Part shown: positions 38,001 to 47,769 of the stretch, piece by piece
Numbering within the stretch: the stretch's first letter is position 1
How the letters are laid out: every line of letters starts with the position of its first letter
From: Gordionus sp. m RMFG-2023
Taxonomy: Eukaryota; Nematomorpha; Gordioida; Chordodea; Parachordodidae
Direction of reading: 5' to 3'
Assembly (NCBI RefSeq): GCF_954871325.1
Contig: NC_088775.1
Coordinates: forward strand, 32,589,561-32,653,560
DNA length: 64,000 bases
Notes under the pieces: model-generated
Seen by the model: only the letters and a program-made list of their open reading frames with translations
Database searches by the model: none
What the model was told of the DNA's origin: nothing
Position numbers and translations under genes: made by a program

Positions 38001-41000
38001 ATTTTCCATTTTTATAAATTAAATTTTAGTTTTATTTTTTTTAAATGCAATATAAAATATAGTATATGCTCAAAATATTATTACCATTTTTATGAATAGT
38101 TTTATTTTTATAAATGCAATATAAAATATAGTATATGCTCAAAATATCCATTTTTATAAATAACAGTTTTATAATTTTTATAAATTCAATATAATATTCT
38201 CAAAATATTAGCTTTTTACATGTATTTTTTAAATAATAAGCGATAATACTCGCTGAAAAATATGGTAAAATACCTCATAGGTGAATTTTTGTATATACCA
38301 GGTCGAATATAATTTTAATAAATTCTGAGCCGGGCCTGAAATTTTTTTTTAAAAAATATCCAGGCCGGGCCTTAAATTTTTAAATCCGGGCCGGGCCGTG
38401 CAAATGGTACCTCTGCAGGTCTCTGCTATCTGGTGCGCATAAATTTACCTATATTCTATAAGTATCTAGTGTTGTAAACGAACGCGTTCAAAATGAACGC
38501 GTTCGTGAACGAAGTTCGTTTTTTTGAAAAAAGGTGATGAACGGCGTTCCTTTTTTTTTGACGAACTTTGAACGTGAACGCGTTCCTTTTACGTTCGTTC
38601 AATTTTAAAAACACTTTTTATTTTTATTTATTTGAAATATTAATCCGCATTTTTTGACAAAAAAGTCTTATATTTTTATTTATTTGAAAAATTAATATTT
38701 AATCCAATTTTTTAACAAAAAAGTCTTATATTTTTTAATCAGCTGTTTTTACTTTTTCCTTTTTCATATTGCAATTAATGTACCATAGTGCTACTGCTAG
38801 AGAAGATAAGATTAAAGTTTATTAATTTGAATATTTTAATTTAATAGATTAGCATTTGCATGGATATAAATATTTCATCATCAGATTCTGAAAATCAAAA
38901 TTCAATATTAGATGAATTAGAATTACCATGGCCCAAATATCAAAAATATTTCACTGTTTTAAAATCAATTCCGATATAACCTTTTTTTTTTGACGAGGAA
39001 GAAGAAGACAGATTGAAGGATGATAACATAGCTCAATTTTTTGAAACAATGGATAAAACATTAAATGTTTTTAATAAATTCCCCCTTTTAAAAGAATTGT
39101 TTATCAAGTATAACACCGCAATCCCTTCATCTGCCCCTGTTGAGCGAGTTTTTAGTATAGCTAACGCTGTATTAACAAGCGTTCATGCCTATCAGATGAA
39201 AATTTTGAAAAGCGATTATTATTAAAAATTAATAAGAAATTTTTTTTATAAATTTATTTTTTTATCGCTCTATTATATTGTATTTATAATTATATTATCA
39301 AAATAAAACTATTATTTTTTATCATGGCTAATATATTGTGTTGAAAAATATAAGGCATTTTTTTATATTAAAAAAAAATTTATCATAAAATTTTGAACGT
39401 ATAACGTGAACGCGTTCGATTTTTGTCAATGAACGTTGAACGCGAACGCGTTCGATTTTTTTAAAATTTTTTACAGCACTATAAGTATCACATCTTGATG
39501 TTGTTAATAACAGGGATTTTTTTTATGATGATGTTAACATTGGTAAATTCTTTAAATAAGTTGTACCAATCTTTGTAACACAAGTTTGAATCCGTTAAAC
39601 TTTTTATCGACTGTGCCATTTTTGAGTGTCTTTTTTAGTAATTATGGAAAAAACGAAATCGCAATTTTTTATTTATTTTTCAAAATCTCTAAAAATACAC
39701 ATTTTACAAAAATAATAAAACAACAATTCAATACTTATAAGTTAACATCCTCAATTGATAATGGTTTTTAAAAACCACACAAGGCAATAAGTAATTGGAA
39801 AAATTATTGAGATATTAAATTTCTAAATGATTATCTTCCATTTTTAATGATATATAAACGACTAGACATTTGACTATTATTGCTTATCTCAATTATGCAA
39901 TCAAATGCTCTCAGCAGCATGAGTAATAATCTTATAGCCACACAAACAGATGATGGTTAATTTGCAGTTATAGCCATACGATGTAAACTCATATCAGATT
40001 TATTAGATAAATTGATAAAACAAAAACACTAAACATCTTTAGAAGAAATAGTTATGCAAATATATTGAAGCCTTGAGTTATTTACACGGTAAGGATGCCT
40101 TATTAGAAATTAATCATTTAGTGAATAGAAAATAAGGACCAGAGTAATATGATGAAAGCAATTAAGATTTTATATATTATTCGTGCCATGTCTAGTTGGT
40201 ATATGATGTCTTAAAATAATAGTAGTTTGTAATAATATTAAAAATTTAACTCAAAACTGTTTTTCAAAGAAGAAAAAATTTTCCTAAAAACACGTAAAAA
40301 ATGATAAGAAAAAAAAATCTAATAAGGATTACATCCATTGTGGGATGAATAATAAAATGTTTAATTATTAATAATATTTTTTTATTAAAAATAAATAGAT
40401 GGCGTTAAAGAATGGTATGCAAATTGTTACTTATATTTATTATCAAAAGCATTGATTAGTAAAGTTTATTAAAATATTAACTGTAATATATTCTATAACT
40501 GTCTAATATGTCTGTAAAAATGGCATTTTACCTAATATTTTGTAACCAATTTTAAATAATAGTGGATTATCAACTATATGTCTACTTACTTTTTATAAAG
40601 AAATTTTTTATACTTGTTTGGACCTTAGAGATATTTTTAGGAAGAGGCATGGTAATTAAATTTAAAAATGAATAATATAAAATATTATGGTGGCAGAATA
40701 TTTGTTAATCATTACGCCACCAATAGAAATAAGTATAAAAAGAATTTTTGATAATAACAAAAGAGATTGGACATATAAATTACATGAAAGGAAAACTATA
40801 ATTCTATACGATATGATAGACTTGACGACATGCAACATATGTACTTATAAATGGAAAGGAATATATTGACGCCAATGGGAGATTGTTTATACTGAAGACA
40901 AAACTCAAAACTTAAATGCGTATGTAGTCCAAAGTGACAAGATTGCACTTCTGGGAAGGACGTGGATAAAAGTTTTCGGAAACATACTTAATAAATTTGT

Positions 41001-44000
41001 GAATCTAATCGAGGAAAGTAATAATGATATGATAGAAAAATTGATAAAAGAATGCAATTCAAAAATTAATAAAAAACCTATATATCGTAGTGATGTTAAA
41101 TTACATTTGAAACAAGATGCAACCAAAAATTATACCACCAAGACGCGTTCCATATAAAAAACTTGATTTAATAACAAAAGTATTACAAAAATGGATTGAT
41201 GATAAGATAATAGAACCAGTAGATGAAGTACGATGGGCAAGTCCACTCACTCCACGGCAATAAAAATTAAAAAATTATATTTTATTAACACTTTTAACAC
41301 TAAAATATTTAACATTTTGTGCTCAATATATATATATTTTAAATTTACATTTTTACATATTAAAATAATAAGTTTTTTAAAAGGTTATATAAAAAAAGAA
41401 TTTCGACAAGTTCGTCCTTATATTTTATAAAAAGTAAAAGAAAATTTACGAAAAGGTCATTTAATTTAAAAAGAAAAAAAATATAAAGTTTATTCAAAAT
41501 TTCTATATTAACAGTTGATTAGTATTGAACTCGGCAAATTACAATATTAAATTTGTTAATTTTTGATTAATAAATGATGATATTTATTTAATTTGAGTTA
41601 TAAAATAATTTAAATAATAAAAATCAATTAAGCTTCAACTGTTAATACTTAATTGATATTTAGACATTATAAGTGATAGTTATTCCATTTTTAACACAGA
41701 ATTTGATTGCAAGCTGGCATAGTGTAAATATAATTTATGTATATTAATCTAATCTAATAATTAAAATAGCACTCATTTAATAAAAATTTAGATAGTCTTA
41801 TTAATTTTTAAATAATAAAATCAAATAAAAGAAAAGAAAAGAAATCGTTCAGGTTATCAAAAAATTTATTTTTTAGTTCAGGGGGATATTAGGGAGCCAT
41901 TAAAAAATAATTTTTTTTTTCGCTTCAGGGGCATATTCAAATTTTTCAGAGGGCTCAAGCCCTTGCGCCTTTTTCTAGTGACGATACTGGCGACCGGATA
42001 CTTGACCCTCGTCATTTAATTTTTATTTTAAAACATAATATTGCAATCGTCATTTATATTATCGATGACAATCATAATAGCAAAAAAAAATTTTTTTAAA
42101 AATGCCTATCTATTTGAGAATCTAAACTCTATTTACGATTATTTACAAATAGTACCGATATTGTTATCGTATTGTATCAACAAACGCTTAGATATCGTCT
42201 TTCTCAATTATCCCTCTTTTTTAAAATCATTTTTATAGAACAACCCCAACACCCTCAAATTTCGCAAATCATTGAAGAGATGAAGATGCTTTCCTTCAAA
42301 AAACGTCCATTCCTAAAATCCGAGCAGCTCCAACTCAATTCCTCCCCTTTACAGTTGTCGACGTCTCCTTACAATTACAAATTCGCAACTCCCAATGAAA
42401 AGTCCGAAAAAATGTATTTTTTATAAATATACAAAATATGGCATATTTTATTATAAAATATCTAGTTAAGATACATTTTTTTCAAATATTTATCAATCCT
42501 TTAATTTATTTTTAAAGTTTATCGTGAACTGTATTAGTAATATGTCTCGGGAATTAAAAAAATTATTTATATCGAAAATTAAACGTCAATAGAACTTCGC
42601 CTAAACCAGCCAATCATAGTGTTGACAAAGGCTTTTTCTTGTCTTCCCTTTTTCGTTTTGGCAAAAAATGCACTTATAGGTCCGAGCCTCTTCCCTTACC
42701 TGTAGACAAAACGGAATCGATACCTGCTCCTAAGCGTAAGCGGTTCAATCGGTTGCCCGATCCGATATTTTTCAGCTCTGCCCCAGCTCTTAACATAAAG
42801 GAGACCAAGGAAGCTAAAGATGTTAAAGACTCAAAAGAACCCTTTCGCGTCAATTGGCTTTCAAAAATTAGGTGCTCTTTACGGAAACGAAAGGACACTT
42901 CAAGTAACATGTAGTTTTTTAAATGTTCCATACCCGAATAGATTTTTTGTATTATAGGGTCCAGGTTATGGATTCCTTATATTAACAGGTTTTCTTTATT
43001 TTGTCTATGACATATCCCCCTGTTCCGCGTGATTCATGAACTGTTAAGATAGGTCGCAAATGTAAATTCTTTGGAACATATTTTTCCATTTTTTGTTATA
43101 TGGTAAAGGTCAACCCAATCATGATAAACTAAAAAACGATAAAAAAACTTCTTCACTCCGTCAAACAAACCCTGACGGATTAAAAAAAGGATTAAGTTCG
43201 AATGATATCATGGATAATTGCACATCCCCTAACTCCTCTACCCACTCTGACCAGAATTTTGAGAAGGACATCATCTTTAAATCTTCTAACCCCCATACAA
43301 AAACAGAATACCACACGTTTCTCAAAACGTCATTTCATAAGGCAAACGAAACCAGCGTCAATGGTGGCACAGATGATATTCTCAATGGCGCCAACAATAT
43401 GAGAACTTCCTTGCAAATCATTGAATCACTGGAATATCCCAAGATTAGAAATAGCCTCCACTTGTCAACGGACATAGATCTCGTTAAGCCCTTTAACATA
43501 GTTGAACCGATTAGCTCTGACCAACGGCAAACTATCAAATTAGAAGAAATTACGCTTTTCGGTTCGCAATACAATCACGAAAACGGCGAAAGTCATGATG
43601 CAATACCAACCCTTTTCATAGAGGAATATGCCCGGGCTTATGATTCCGATTTTAGAACCGATCAGGCATACAACCCTAGTGGACTGCCCCAGATCTTTAA
43701 TAACCAGTTAAAACATTATTCGGTTGCCTCCACCATCTTCCTTCCGACTTCTCCCGCTAAAGAACAAAATATGGAAAGCAAATCGGCCTTCCTCCATATC
43801 AATACGGTAACCCCTTATAACAAAAACATGAATGAAAATGGGTTCTTCATACCTTTTGCCAATAAAGATTACTTAACTGAAAACGGGTCAAATTGCGAGT
43901 TCGACAGGCTCGCCGCTAAGGAAGACATTTGTACCGAGGAGCCCCACACTAATTACGAGTCGTTTTTGGGTAACGATTATTCTCGTGAAACATTTTCCCG

Positions 44001-45243
44001 TCAACTCAATTTCGGCAATGACAATTACATTAAAAGCACTGATCAAGAAATACATGCAGATCAAGATTTTCGGGTAATCCTTTTTCTTCTATATATATAT
44101 TCAGCATTTCGGGTTATATTATATAATAGACACAGGCGCATAGCCATAAATTTTTAACTAGGAAGAGGGGGGGGGGTGTAATTTTTAAATATTTAAAAAA
44201 TTTATTAGAACTAATCAGAAATGGACACAATTACTCGAAAAATGTAATTAATTTCTAATTAAAATTACAAAATTTTTGTAGTTAATTATAATTAATAATT
44301 CCTTGCTAAAAACGGTGGAAAACGTAATTAATTACGTAATCGTGATTTTTTTAAAGTAATTATAATTACATGATTACTATCACTTCTATAATAAAATTAA
44401 AAATTATAGTAGGATTTGATTAAAGATCATAAAAAATATCGAGAAACTTAAATAGTAATGTAATTTAAAAAAAATTTATTATTCTGTTTTACATTTTTTT
44501 TATGTTTGAAAAATATAAAGGTTTTACTCTATCAATATAAAGTACAATATCATAAGATATTTCCATATTATAAAAATTATATTTATACATTTTATGTATA
44601 GTTGTTAAACGGCTCGATTTGAACCGATATTTAAAAACGGCTAACTTAATATTTTAGCCACAAAAATATTGTATAAGCCTCGAGATTTCGTCAATAGATG
44701 TTCAAACCTTTGTGCCCCTATGAGCAAAATCTTAAAACTTGCATAAAATTTTTACTAATGAGTTAGCCGTTTTTTAAAAATCAGCTCAAAATCCGTTTAA
44801 CTGTTAAAAAATGTAATCAAATTCTGTGTTACAAAATGGAATAGAATTTAACTAATATTTTAGAAACGTATGACTTTTTTTAAAGTATCTATTTTTCAAA
44901 CAGTTCCTTATTTAAACCTGTTCTATAATATATTTTGCAAAGTTGCAAAACTAAATAGTCTATCCACAGGTGCCGATGAAGACAATCTATTGACCTTTTA
45001 TAACAAAATTTACAAATAAATCATTAGCCATTTAATGACTTATTTTGGATGAGTTTGAAATTTTTTTGGTAAAGTTTGTTGTATATTTGCTTTTGAAATT
45101 AAATAAATTTAATCATTAAATTGTTTTAACGTTGAAGGATGTCTTCACATAAGGAACACTATCAGGAACAGGAAATTAATTGAATACACCTTCATATATT
45201 TTAGGAAATTACTGGTGGTTTGATTGTGGTCTTTACGCTTTGA
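25950..45243 (+). CDS. Host gene of unknown function, 7 visible exons, one 15.6-kb intron
   Basis: Seven plus-strand exons (25,950-26,092; 26,212-26,329; 26,482-26,589; 42,239-42,413; 42,593-42,903; 43,109-44,073; 45,205-45,243) have GT/AG borders. Their phases fit in sequence (0, 1, 1, 2, 1, 0) and they end at a TGA. Codons are clearly less AT-biased than the surroundings. About 620 residues are visible; the first exon is missing. The protein looks disordered: a basic patch ([15 protein letters not shown]), an acidic helical stretch ([13 protein letters not shown]), a Pro/Lys-rich middle and a long Asn/Ser/Thr-rich acidic tail. No known domain recognised. The 26.2-kb exon is faintly like the start of the GTPase-binding region of DAAM/FMNL formins, but nothing downstream supports that. 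The link across the 15.6-kb intron rests on phase only. Confidence 0.6.
26212..26329 (+). CDS. Host gene exon (acidic helical segment)
   Basis: The acceptor ATGATAG and donor G|GTAAGT are good matches to the consensus. Encodes [20 protein letters not shown] followed by [19 protein letters not shown]. The frame also contains an ATG at 26,239, but the frame opens upstream to the acceptor, so this is taken as internal. Confidence 0.65.
26482..26589 (+). CDS. Host gene exon before the giant intron
   Basis: The acceptor CATTAG and donor G|GTAATA bound it. Encodes [20 protein letters not shown] then [15 protein letters not shown]. It ends in phase 1, matching the exon at 42,239. A reading from an ATG at 26,427 would add a hydrophobic signal-like stretch, but that depends on ignoring the acceptor. 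Confidence 0.6.
26590..28389. other. First part of giant intron, no gene seen
   Basis: AT-rich. A short G-rich stretch near 26,960-27,000 follows an acceptor-like TTTCTCCAG, but no donor keeps phase, so it is not called an exon. Contains the foldback element at 27,284. Near 28,050-28,150 a GGGGCGTTAAAAAATTTATG block with AAGCCTCCCC resembles a DNA-transposon terminus. Confidence 0.45.
27284..27771. mobile_element. Candidate non-autonomous element with ~22-bp inverted ends
   Basis: TGCGCACAAATTGAGTGTTTTA at 27,284 is matched by its reverse complement (one mismatch) ending 27,771. 488 bp, AT-rich interior, no coding frame. The target duplication is not clear. Confidence 0.6.
28390..28550 (-). 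repeat. LTR of Gypsy-type fossil (3' side)
   Basis: Starts TGTCTTTTTTAGTAATTATG and ends around CAACAATTCA, matching the copy at 39,627. This copy is longer by an internal ~35-bp stretch. The outer limit is approximate and no flanking duplication was confirmed. Confidence 0.6.
28628..30027 (-). pseudogene. Gypsy-type fossil: RNase H end and integrase
   Basis: Minus-strand remnants in order: an RNase H-like end, a linker, a zinc-binding region and an integrase core ([25 protein letters not shown] and [14 protein letters not shown]), then a C-terminal region. Broken. Bounded on the right by a GGCCCGG hAT copy and flanked there by ATAAATTC. Confidence 0.75.
30229..32059 (-). pseudogene. hAT transposase (BED finger, DDE/RNase H fold, dimerisation domain)
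   Basis: From a start at 32,059 (MAQNSNDII...) come a BED-type zinc finger ([11 protein letters not shown] ... SHLKRHKC), then a long open segment (30,638-31,708). That segment has the first catalytic-type Asp in ASTDIWCDD, the second in FVTDQGKNI, and a CSCHILSTI motif. The C-terminal dimerisation domain follows ([20 protein letters not shown] ... [15 protein letters not shown]). Breaks: an A-run frame slip in the BED part (near 31,940), a 32-bp tandem duplication near 30,690-30,750, a small deletion near 30,505, and loss of the last residues by a deletion relative to the other copies. Recently inactivated, since the long segment is still open. Confidence 0.85.
32069..32760 (-). repeat. Seven-unit ~100-bp array in hAT 5' region
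   Basis: Seven direct units share ATTCCTTTATTTGATTGTTT, AAAAATTTAGATATGAATTA and GAATATTGGGGCTTATTTAA. Lengths vary by short A/T indels. Two units remain in the deleted copy at 36,675-38,425 (36,940-37,130, opposite orientation). It lies upstream of the transposase start, so it may be promoter or transposase-binding sequence (inference). Confidence 0.9.
33073..33939 (+). pseudogene. Gypsy-type fossil: reverse transcriptase segment, inverted
   Basis: A plus-strand segment, opposite to the rest of the fossil, coding for the central reverse transcriptase ([26 protein letters not shown] and YLDDIIITG) and the start of RNase H. Bounded by two GGCCCGG hAT copies. Flanked by ATATTGAT (left) and GAATTTAT (right), the duplications of two different insertion events. 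Broken. Confidence 0.8.
33940..35416 (+). mobile_element. GGCCCGG-family hAT copy, internally deleted (1.48 kb)
   Basis: Both termini are present (CAGAGACC ... GGTCTCTG). Most of the 5' half including BED and DDE parts is deleted. Flanks are GAATTTAT (left) and ATCAATAT (right), which do not match each other but complement those of the copy at 30,028-33,072. The remaining coding part (about 34,220-34,660) encodes the dimerisation domain, with [17 protein letters not shown] intact. After it come degenerate 55-65-bp repeats (34,850-35,240). Confidence 0.85.
34850..35240 (+). repeat. Degenerate ~60-bp repeats in hAT 3' region
   Basis: Units share TTTTTATAAAT, AATATAAAATATAGTATATG and CTCAAAATATT. 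The same array occurs in the sister copy at 37,860-38,220 and is absent from the copy at 30,028-33,072, which has lost that region. Confidence 0.7.
35417..36674 (-). pseudogene. Gypsy-type fossil: gag zinc knuckle, protease, start of RT
   Basis: Minus-strand remnant with a Cys-rich gag end (CHSCGGNH and a second CCHC-like knuckle near 36,090-36,200). An aspartic protease follows ([12 protein letters not shown] ... [11 protein letters not shown]) and then the N-terminal part of the reverse transcriptase ([13 protein letters not shown]). The protease stretch is well preserved. Bounded by hAT copies on both sides. Broken. Confidence 0.8.
36675..38425 (+). mobile_element. GGCCCGG-family hAT copy with perfect duplication (1.75 kb)
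   Basis: CAGAGACC...GGTCTCTG ends with CTATCTGG on both sides (36,667-36,674 and 38,426-38,433), an exact 8-bp duplication. Internally deleted: two of the ~100-bp 5' units remain, then the coding part jumps to the region before the dimerisation domain (37,130-37,640). That domain has lost about 40 bp at the FPILAKLAK segment. The 3' repeats are kept. It is inserted in the gag part of the Gypsy-type fossil. Confidence 0.92.
38467..39481 (+). mobile_element. hAT element with GAACGCGTTC subterminal repeats (1.0 kb)
   Basis: The left end TAGTGTTGTAAACG and right end ...TTACAGCACTA fit YARNG and are inverted repeats. TAAGTATC is duplicated on both sides (38,459-38,466 and 39,482-39,489). Subterminal regions hold several GAACGCGTTC palindromes. 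It contains a shortened transposase gene and is inserted in the 5' side of the Gypsy-type fossil. Confidence 0.93.
38870..39225 (+). pseudogene. hAT transposase, N-terminal scrap plus dimerisation domain
   Basis: From an ATG at 38,870, [20 protein letters not shown] runs about 37 codons to a stop. A second open stretch (39,013-39,225) carries [20 protein letters not shown] then VERVFSIA, the hAT C-terminal dimerisation motif. The catalytic part is deleted. Closest in style to the transposase at 59,592-60,180 (FPKLKLLFIKYN...SSAPVERLFSQAG), so the two are related families. Confidence 0.75.
39627..39750 (-). repeat. LTR of Gypsy-type fossil (5' side)
   Basis: Matches 28,390-28,532: TGTCTTTTTTAGTAATTATG, AAATCGCAATTTTTTATTTA and AAAACAACAATTCA. 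Shorter by an internal gap. A primer-binding-site-like sequence lies at about 39,609-39,619. The outer boundary is approximate. Confidence 0.6.
39751..40680. other. Giant intron, AT-rich, no gene seen
   Basis: No motif recognised. The right part may belong to the gag side of the retroelement fragment that follows, but I cannot show it. Confidence 0.35.
40690..41265 (+). mobile_element. Gypsy-type fossil fragment: protease end and RT start
   Basis: A plus-strand remnant. It has a protease-end-like [10 protein letters not shown] and a linker leading to the N-terminal reverse transcriptase region ([20 protein letters not shown] then [11 protein letters not shown]). A different lineage from the fossil at 28.4-39.8 kb judging by these stretches. 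Short, old and broken. No LTRs recognised. Confidence 0.65.
41270..42238. other. End of giant intron, no gene seen
   Basis: AT-rich. Near 41,880-42,000 a GGGGGATATTAGGG / AGGGCTCAAGCCCTTGCGCC block followed by CTAGTGACGATACTGGCG resembles a DNA-transposon terminus, without a partner seen. Confidence 0.4.
42239..42413 (+). CDS. Host gene exon after the giant intron
   Basis: A pyrimidine-rich acceptor TTTTTATAG and donor AT|GTATTT. Encodes [20 protein letters not shown] then [20 protein letters not shown] and [17 protein letters not shown]. Polar, probably unstructured. Confidence 0.65.
42593..42903 (+). CDS. Host gene exon (Pro/Lys-rich)
   Basis: The acceptor GTCAATAG starts it. Donor A|GTAACA is chosen because it keeps phase with the next exon. 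Encodes [20 protein letters not shown], a basic FGKKCTYR stretch, [14 protein letters not shown] (a possible nuclear-localisation-type basic cluster) and repeated KE/KD dipeptides ([16 protein letters not shown]). Confidence 0.7.
43109..44073 (+). CDS. Host gene exon (long, 322 codons)
   Basis: The longest clearly coding stretch in the window, open throughout with unbiased codons. The acceptor GGTAAAG starts it and the donor CGG|GTAATC ends it in phase 0. The product is rich in Asn, Ser, Asp and Glu, without repeats or predicted membrane segments. It has no motif I recognise. The frame remains open past the donor for 28 codons, but these are AT-driven. Confidence 0.8.
44074..45204. other. Last intron of host gene, with a MITE
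   Basis: 1.1 kb between splice donor 44,074 and acceptor 45,204. It starts with a possible transposon end (CAGGCGCATAGCCA near 44,132, then a G-run at 44,167), continues with GTAATTAATTAC-rich sequence, and contains the MITE at 44,605-44,800. Confidence 0.5.
44605..44800. mobile_element. Candidate MITE with TTAAACGG ends (196 bp)
   Basis: TTAAACGGCTC...AAAAACGGCTAAC at the left is mirrored by GTTAGCCGTTTTTTAAAAA...CCGTTTAA at the right, arms of about 40 bp with mismatches. TA or TTAA may be the target; not resolved. Confidence 0.65.
45205..45243 (+). CDS. Host gene terminal exon
   Basis: After a good acceptor (CATATATTTTAG), twelve codons read [12 protein letters not shown] and stop at TGA, in phase with the previous exon. 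A short hydrophobic C-terminus. The downstream sequence to about 45,300 is also less AT-rich and could be 3' UTR. Confidence 0.5.
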   Translation, partial: EITGGLIVVFTL

Positions 45244-45663
45244 CCGTAGAATGCACAAGCAGCTCGGAGTTACATCAGAGTTCAAATTAAAAGTTCGCGA
45301 AAAATATAATGAAATATTGAAATTATTTAATAGTTTTAAATATAAAAAATATGAATGAATGATTGCAATTTAAGCGTTTTTCATAAAAATTTAATTAAAT
45401 AAAAAAAGGAATTATTAATATAATTATGTATCATAATTGATAATTCCTAATTATATGCCTAAAAAACATATTAAATTATCATTCTAACTTTTTTAGTTAC
45501 TAAAAAAAGGAATTATTAATGTAATTATGAATTATAAATGATAATTCCTAATTAGATGCCTAAAAACACATTAAATTATAATTACTAACTTCTTTTAGTT
45601 ACTAATTACAAAAAGGAATTACTATTATCCCAACCTTGGAACTAATAAGCATTTAAAATTTAT
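45244..45663 (+). other. Host gene 3' flank with two ~95-bp tandem repeats
   Basis: Two units at about 45,405-45,500 and 45,500-45,600 share AAAAAAAGGAATTATTAAT, AATGATAATTCCTAATTA and GCCTAAAAA-CA-ATTAAATTA. The first ~60 bases after the stop are less AT-rich and could be 3' UTR. Confidence 0.55.
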
Positions 45664-46103
45664 TAACAAAATAGAGAGAAAAAATAAGAAACAACTTTTC
45701 AAAAAAATAAGAAAACTTTCAAAAATCTAATTATAAAAGTAAAGTACTTTCAAAAATTATAGAAGTACTTCCGAAAACTCAAAATAATCTTTATTAAAAT
45801 ATATATAAAAAAAAGGACTCCAGCAAAAATTAATAATCTTTTATTCAAATAAAATTTTAAAACAAATTGATAAAAATATACTTTGCAAAATACAGAAAAA
45901 ATTAATGGTTTTTGAAATTTTCATCACACAAGAAAATAATCATTTTTTAAAAGTTAAGAGACAAATTAATAATAATTCAATTCATTTTTTAAAAAAACGA
46001 AGAATGAATTCATATAAAAAAAATGATAAAAATTTTATCACAAAAAAATGATTGACATTTTAATAATTTCATATAAACAAAAAAATATATACGAACTAGG
46101 ACA
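45664..46103 (-). repeat. 3' LTR (440 bp)
   Basis: Pairs with 49,522-49,976. Shared blocks include AACAAAATAGAGAGAAAAAA, TATAGAAGTACTTCC, AAAAGGACTCCAGCAAAAAT and ACGAACTAGGACA. The AAGGACTCCAGCA block near the middle is the least AT-rich part. Confidence 0.85.
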
Positions 46104-47769
46104 TGCCACCCCTTTATGGGCCAGTGACATTCCCTACAAATTATATATAATATTTATTATATATTTGAGTGATATTATGAAGGATGATATTACTAAAATA
46201 AGAGAATTTTTTCTTATTACTATGCCTCTTGATTATTAATGATATTAAGAGAATAATGAATATTCATGGTTTTACAAAGGTATGCTATATGGACATAATC
46301 GTGTAACTTGTTAGGACGGTAATCTGCTAATACGAATTCCACTATCATATCATATTCATAGCATAAAAAGGTTTGATCTCTATGTAATCATGAGTTTGAT
46401 CACTAGTTGTATCGATACGATAGTCATCAGGTAATTGTTGGCTTGATTTGAATAACTTGAAACGACGAATTATACGTATTGTCATTGTTCCGACAGGTTG
46501 GGTAAACGACGATTATATTGAAATTTTTGGAGTTATAATTCATCACATGTGATATTGAAGAAATGGTAAATTTGGTACAAAAAGAAAATAACATTTTGGA
46601 ATTATAATTGATCACATGTGATTAAGAAGAAATGGTATACAAAAAGAAAAGAAAATTTATTTTATGTTTTTTTTTGTTTATTAACAAATTCTTAAATTAC
46701 AATTTTGGGAAATTAAAAAAAATAACAAATTATGCCAATAAAAGGGAAAAAAAAATTTATCCATAAAAATAACTGCTTAAGTCATGCGAATCACCAGGCT
46801 ACATTATTATTCTTTACATAAAATTAATTACAAATTAAAGGCAACTTCTATTTTTTTTTCCTTCTGCTGCACAATTCACATCAACAAAAATAAGTAGTAG
46901 AAAAACAATACAATACAAGGGTTAGTAAAAAAATATTTAAAAATAAAAAATTTTTTTTTTATATTAAATGTTATTGACTAGTAACTTCTCTCTTTTTTTA
47001 TTATCTCGATCAAAAATATTCTCCTTTTTATATATGTTATGAAGCACCATGATAAAAAAAAATCATTCACCAAATTGATACTGTCTTCTTCCAACAAATA
47101 TATACTTTTACATCTGACCACTACACCAAAAGAGATAAAATATTATAACAACTGGCAGACCTTGCCAATGAAAAATACTTTTTATCAATGTGAATGATCA
47201 AAACACAGATATGACCAAACCAAAACTTTTCGAATAACACTGAGAACAAAAACTTTTCTAATACCATAAAAAAGACTTTTCTATTCATTCAAAAAAATGA
47301 CTTATAAAAAAAACTTTTCTATTCATTCAAAAATGACTTATCGCCACTATCATCTGGTAGACAAAGAAAATTTTTAATCCCATGAAAAATAAGTGCACAC
47401 CATAAACTTATATCACTTATATTGTTATAAGTCTGAATTGAACCATAAAAACTTGTATTATACCATAAAAACTTGTCTATATTGAACCATAGAAACTGAC
47501 CCATACTAAACTGGTCTACACTGAAACCCGAATAGCAACCATTTGTCCTTCATTACTTTCAATATTGTCACCAAGTATTAATTCCGTCATTACATACATA
47601 TCAGAATTAACGGTTGAATTCTCTTCCTTTACGGTTAAATCCGTCCCTATTATTTCACAAATTTTATCTCAAGCATTATTAGCAATACTTTTGTTTTCAG
47701 TCTCATTTACGGCTGGACCATTCTATATGGCAAAAATATCCCAATAATTTTTAAAGGACCAAGCTTGAC
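46104..47769. other. Interior of LTR element, no coding part recognised
   Basis: AT-rich and without pol motifs. A short tandem pair (46,527-46,650) repeats ATAATT-ATCACATGTGAT followed by AAGAAATGGTA. Confidence 0.5.

Larger units (their letters stand above)
28390..39750 (-). mobile_element. Gypsy-type LTR retroelement fossil with four nested hAT copies
   Basis: A minus-strand Gypsy-type element inside the giant host intron. Short LTR-like direct repeats lie at 28,390-about 28,550 and 39,627-about 39,750. A primer-binding-site-like TGGCACAGTCG sits just inside the right one. Recognisable parts are a gag zinc knuckle, an aspartic protease (DTGA), reverse transcriptase, RNase H and integrase. 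Four hAT insertions (30,028-33,072; 33,940-35,416; 36,675-38,425; 38,467-39,481) interrupt it and the middle segment is inverted. Without them the element would be about 4 kb. It is broken in many places. The zinc-knuckle/protease style resembles metazoan Gypsy elements. Confidence 0.8.
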
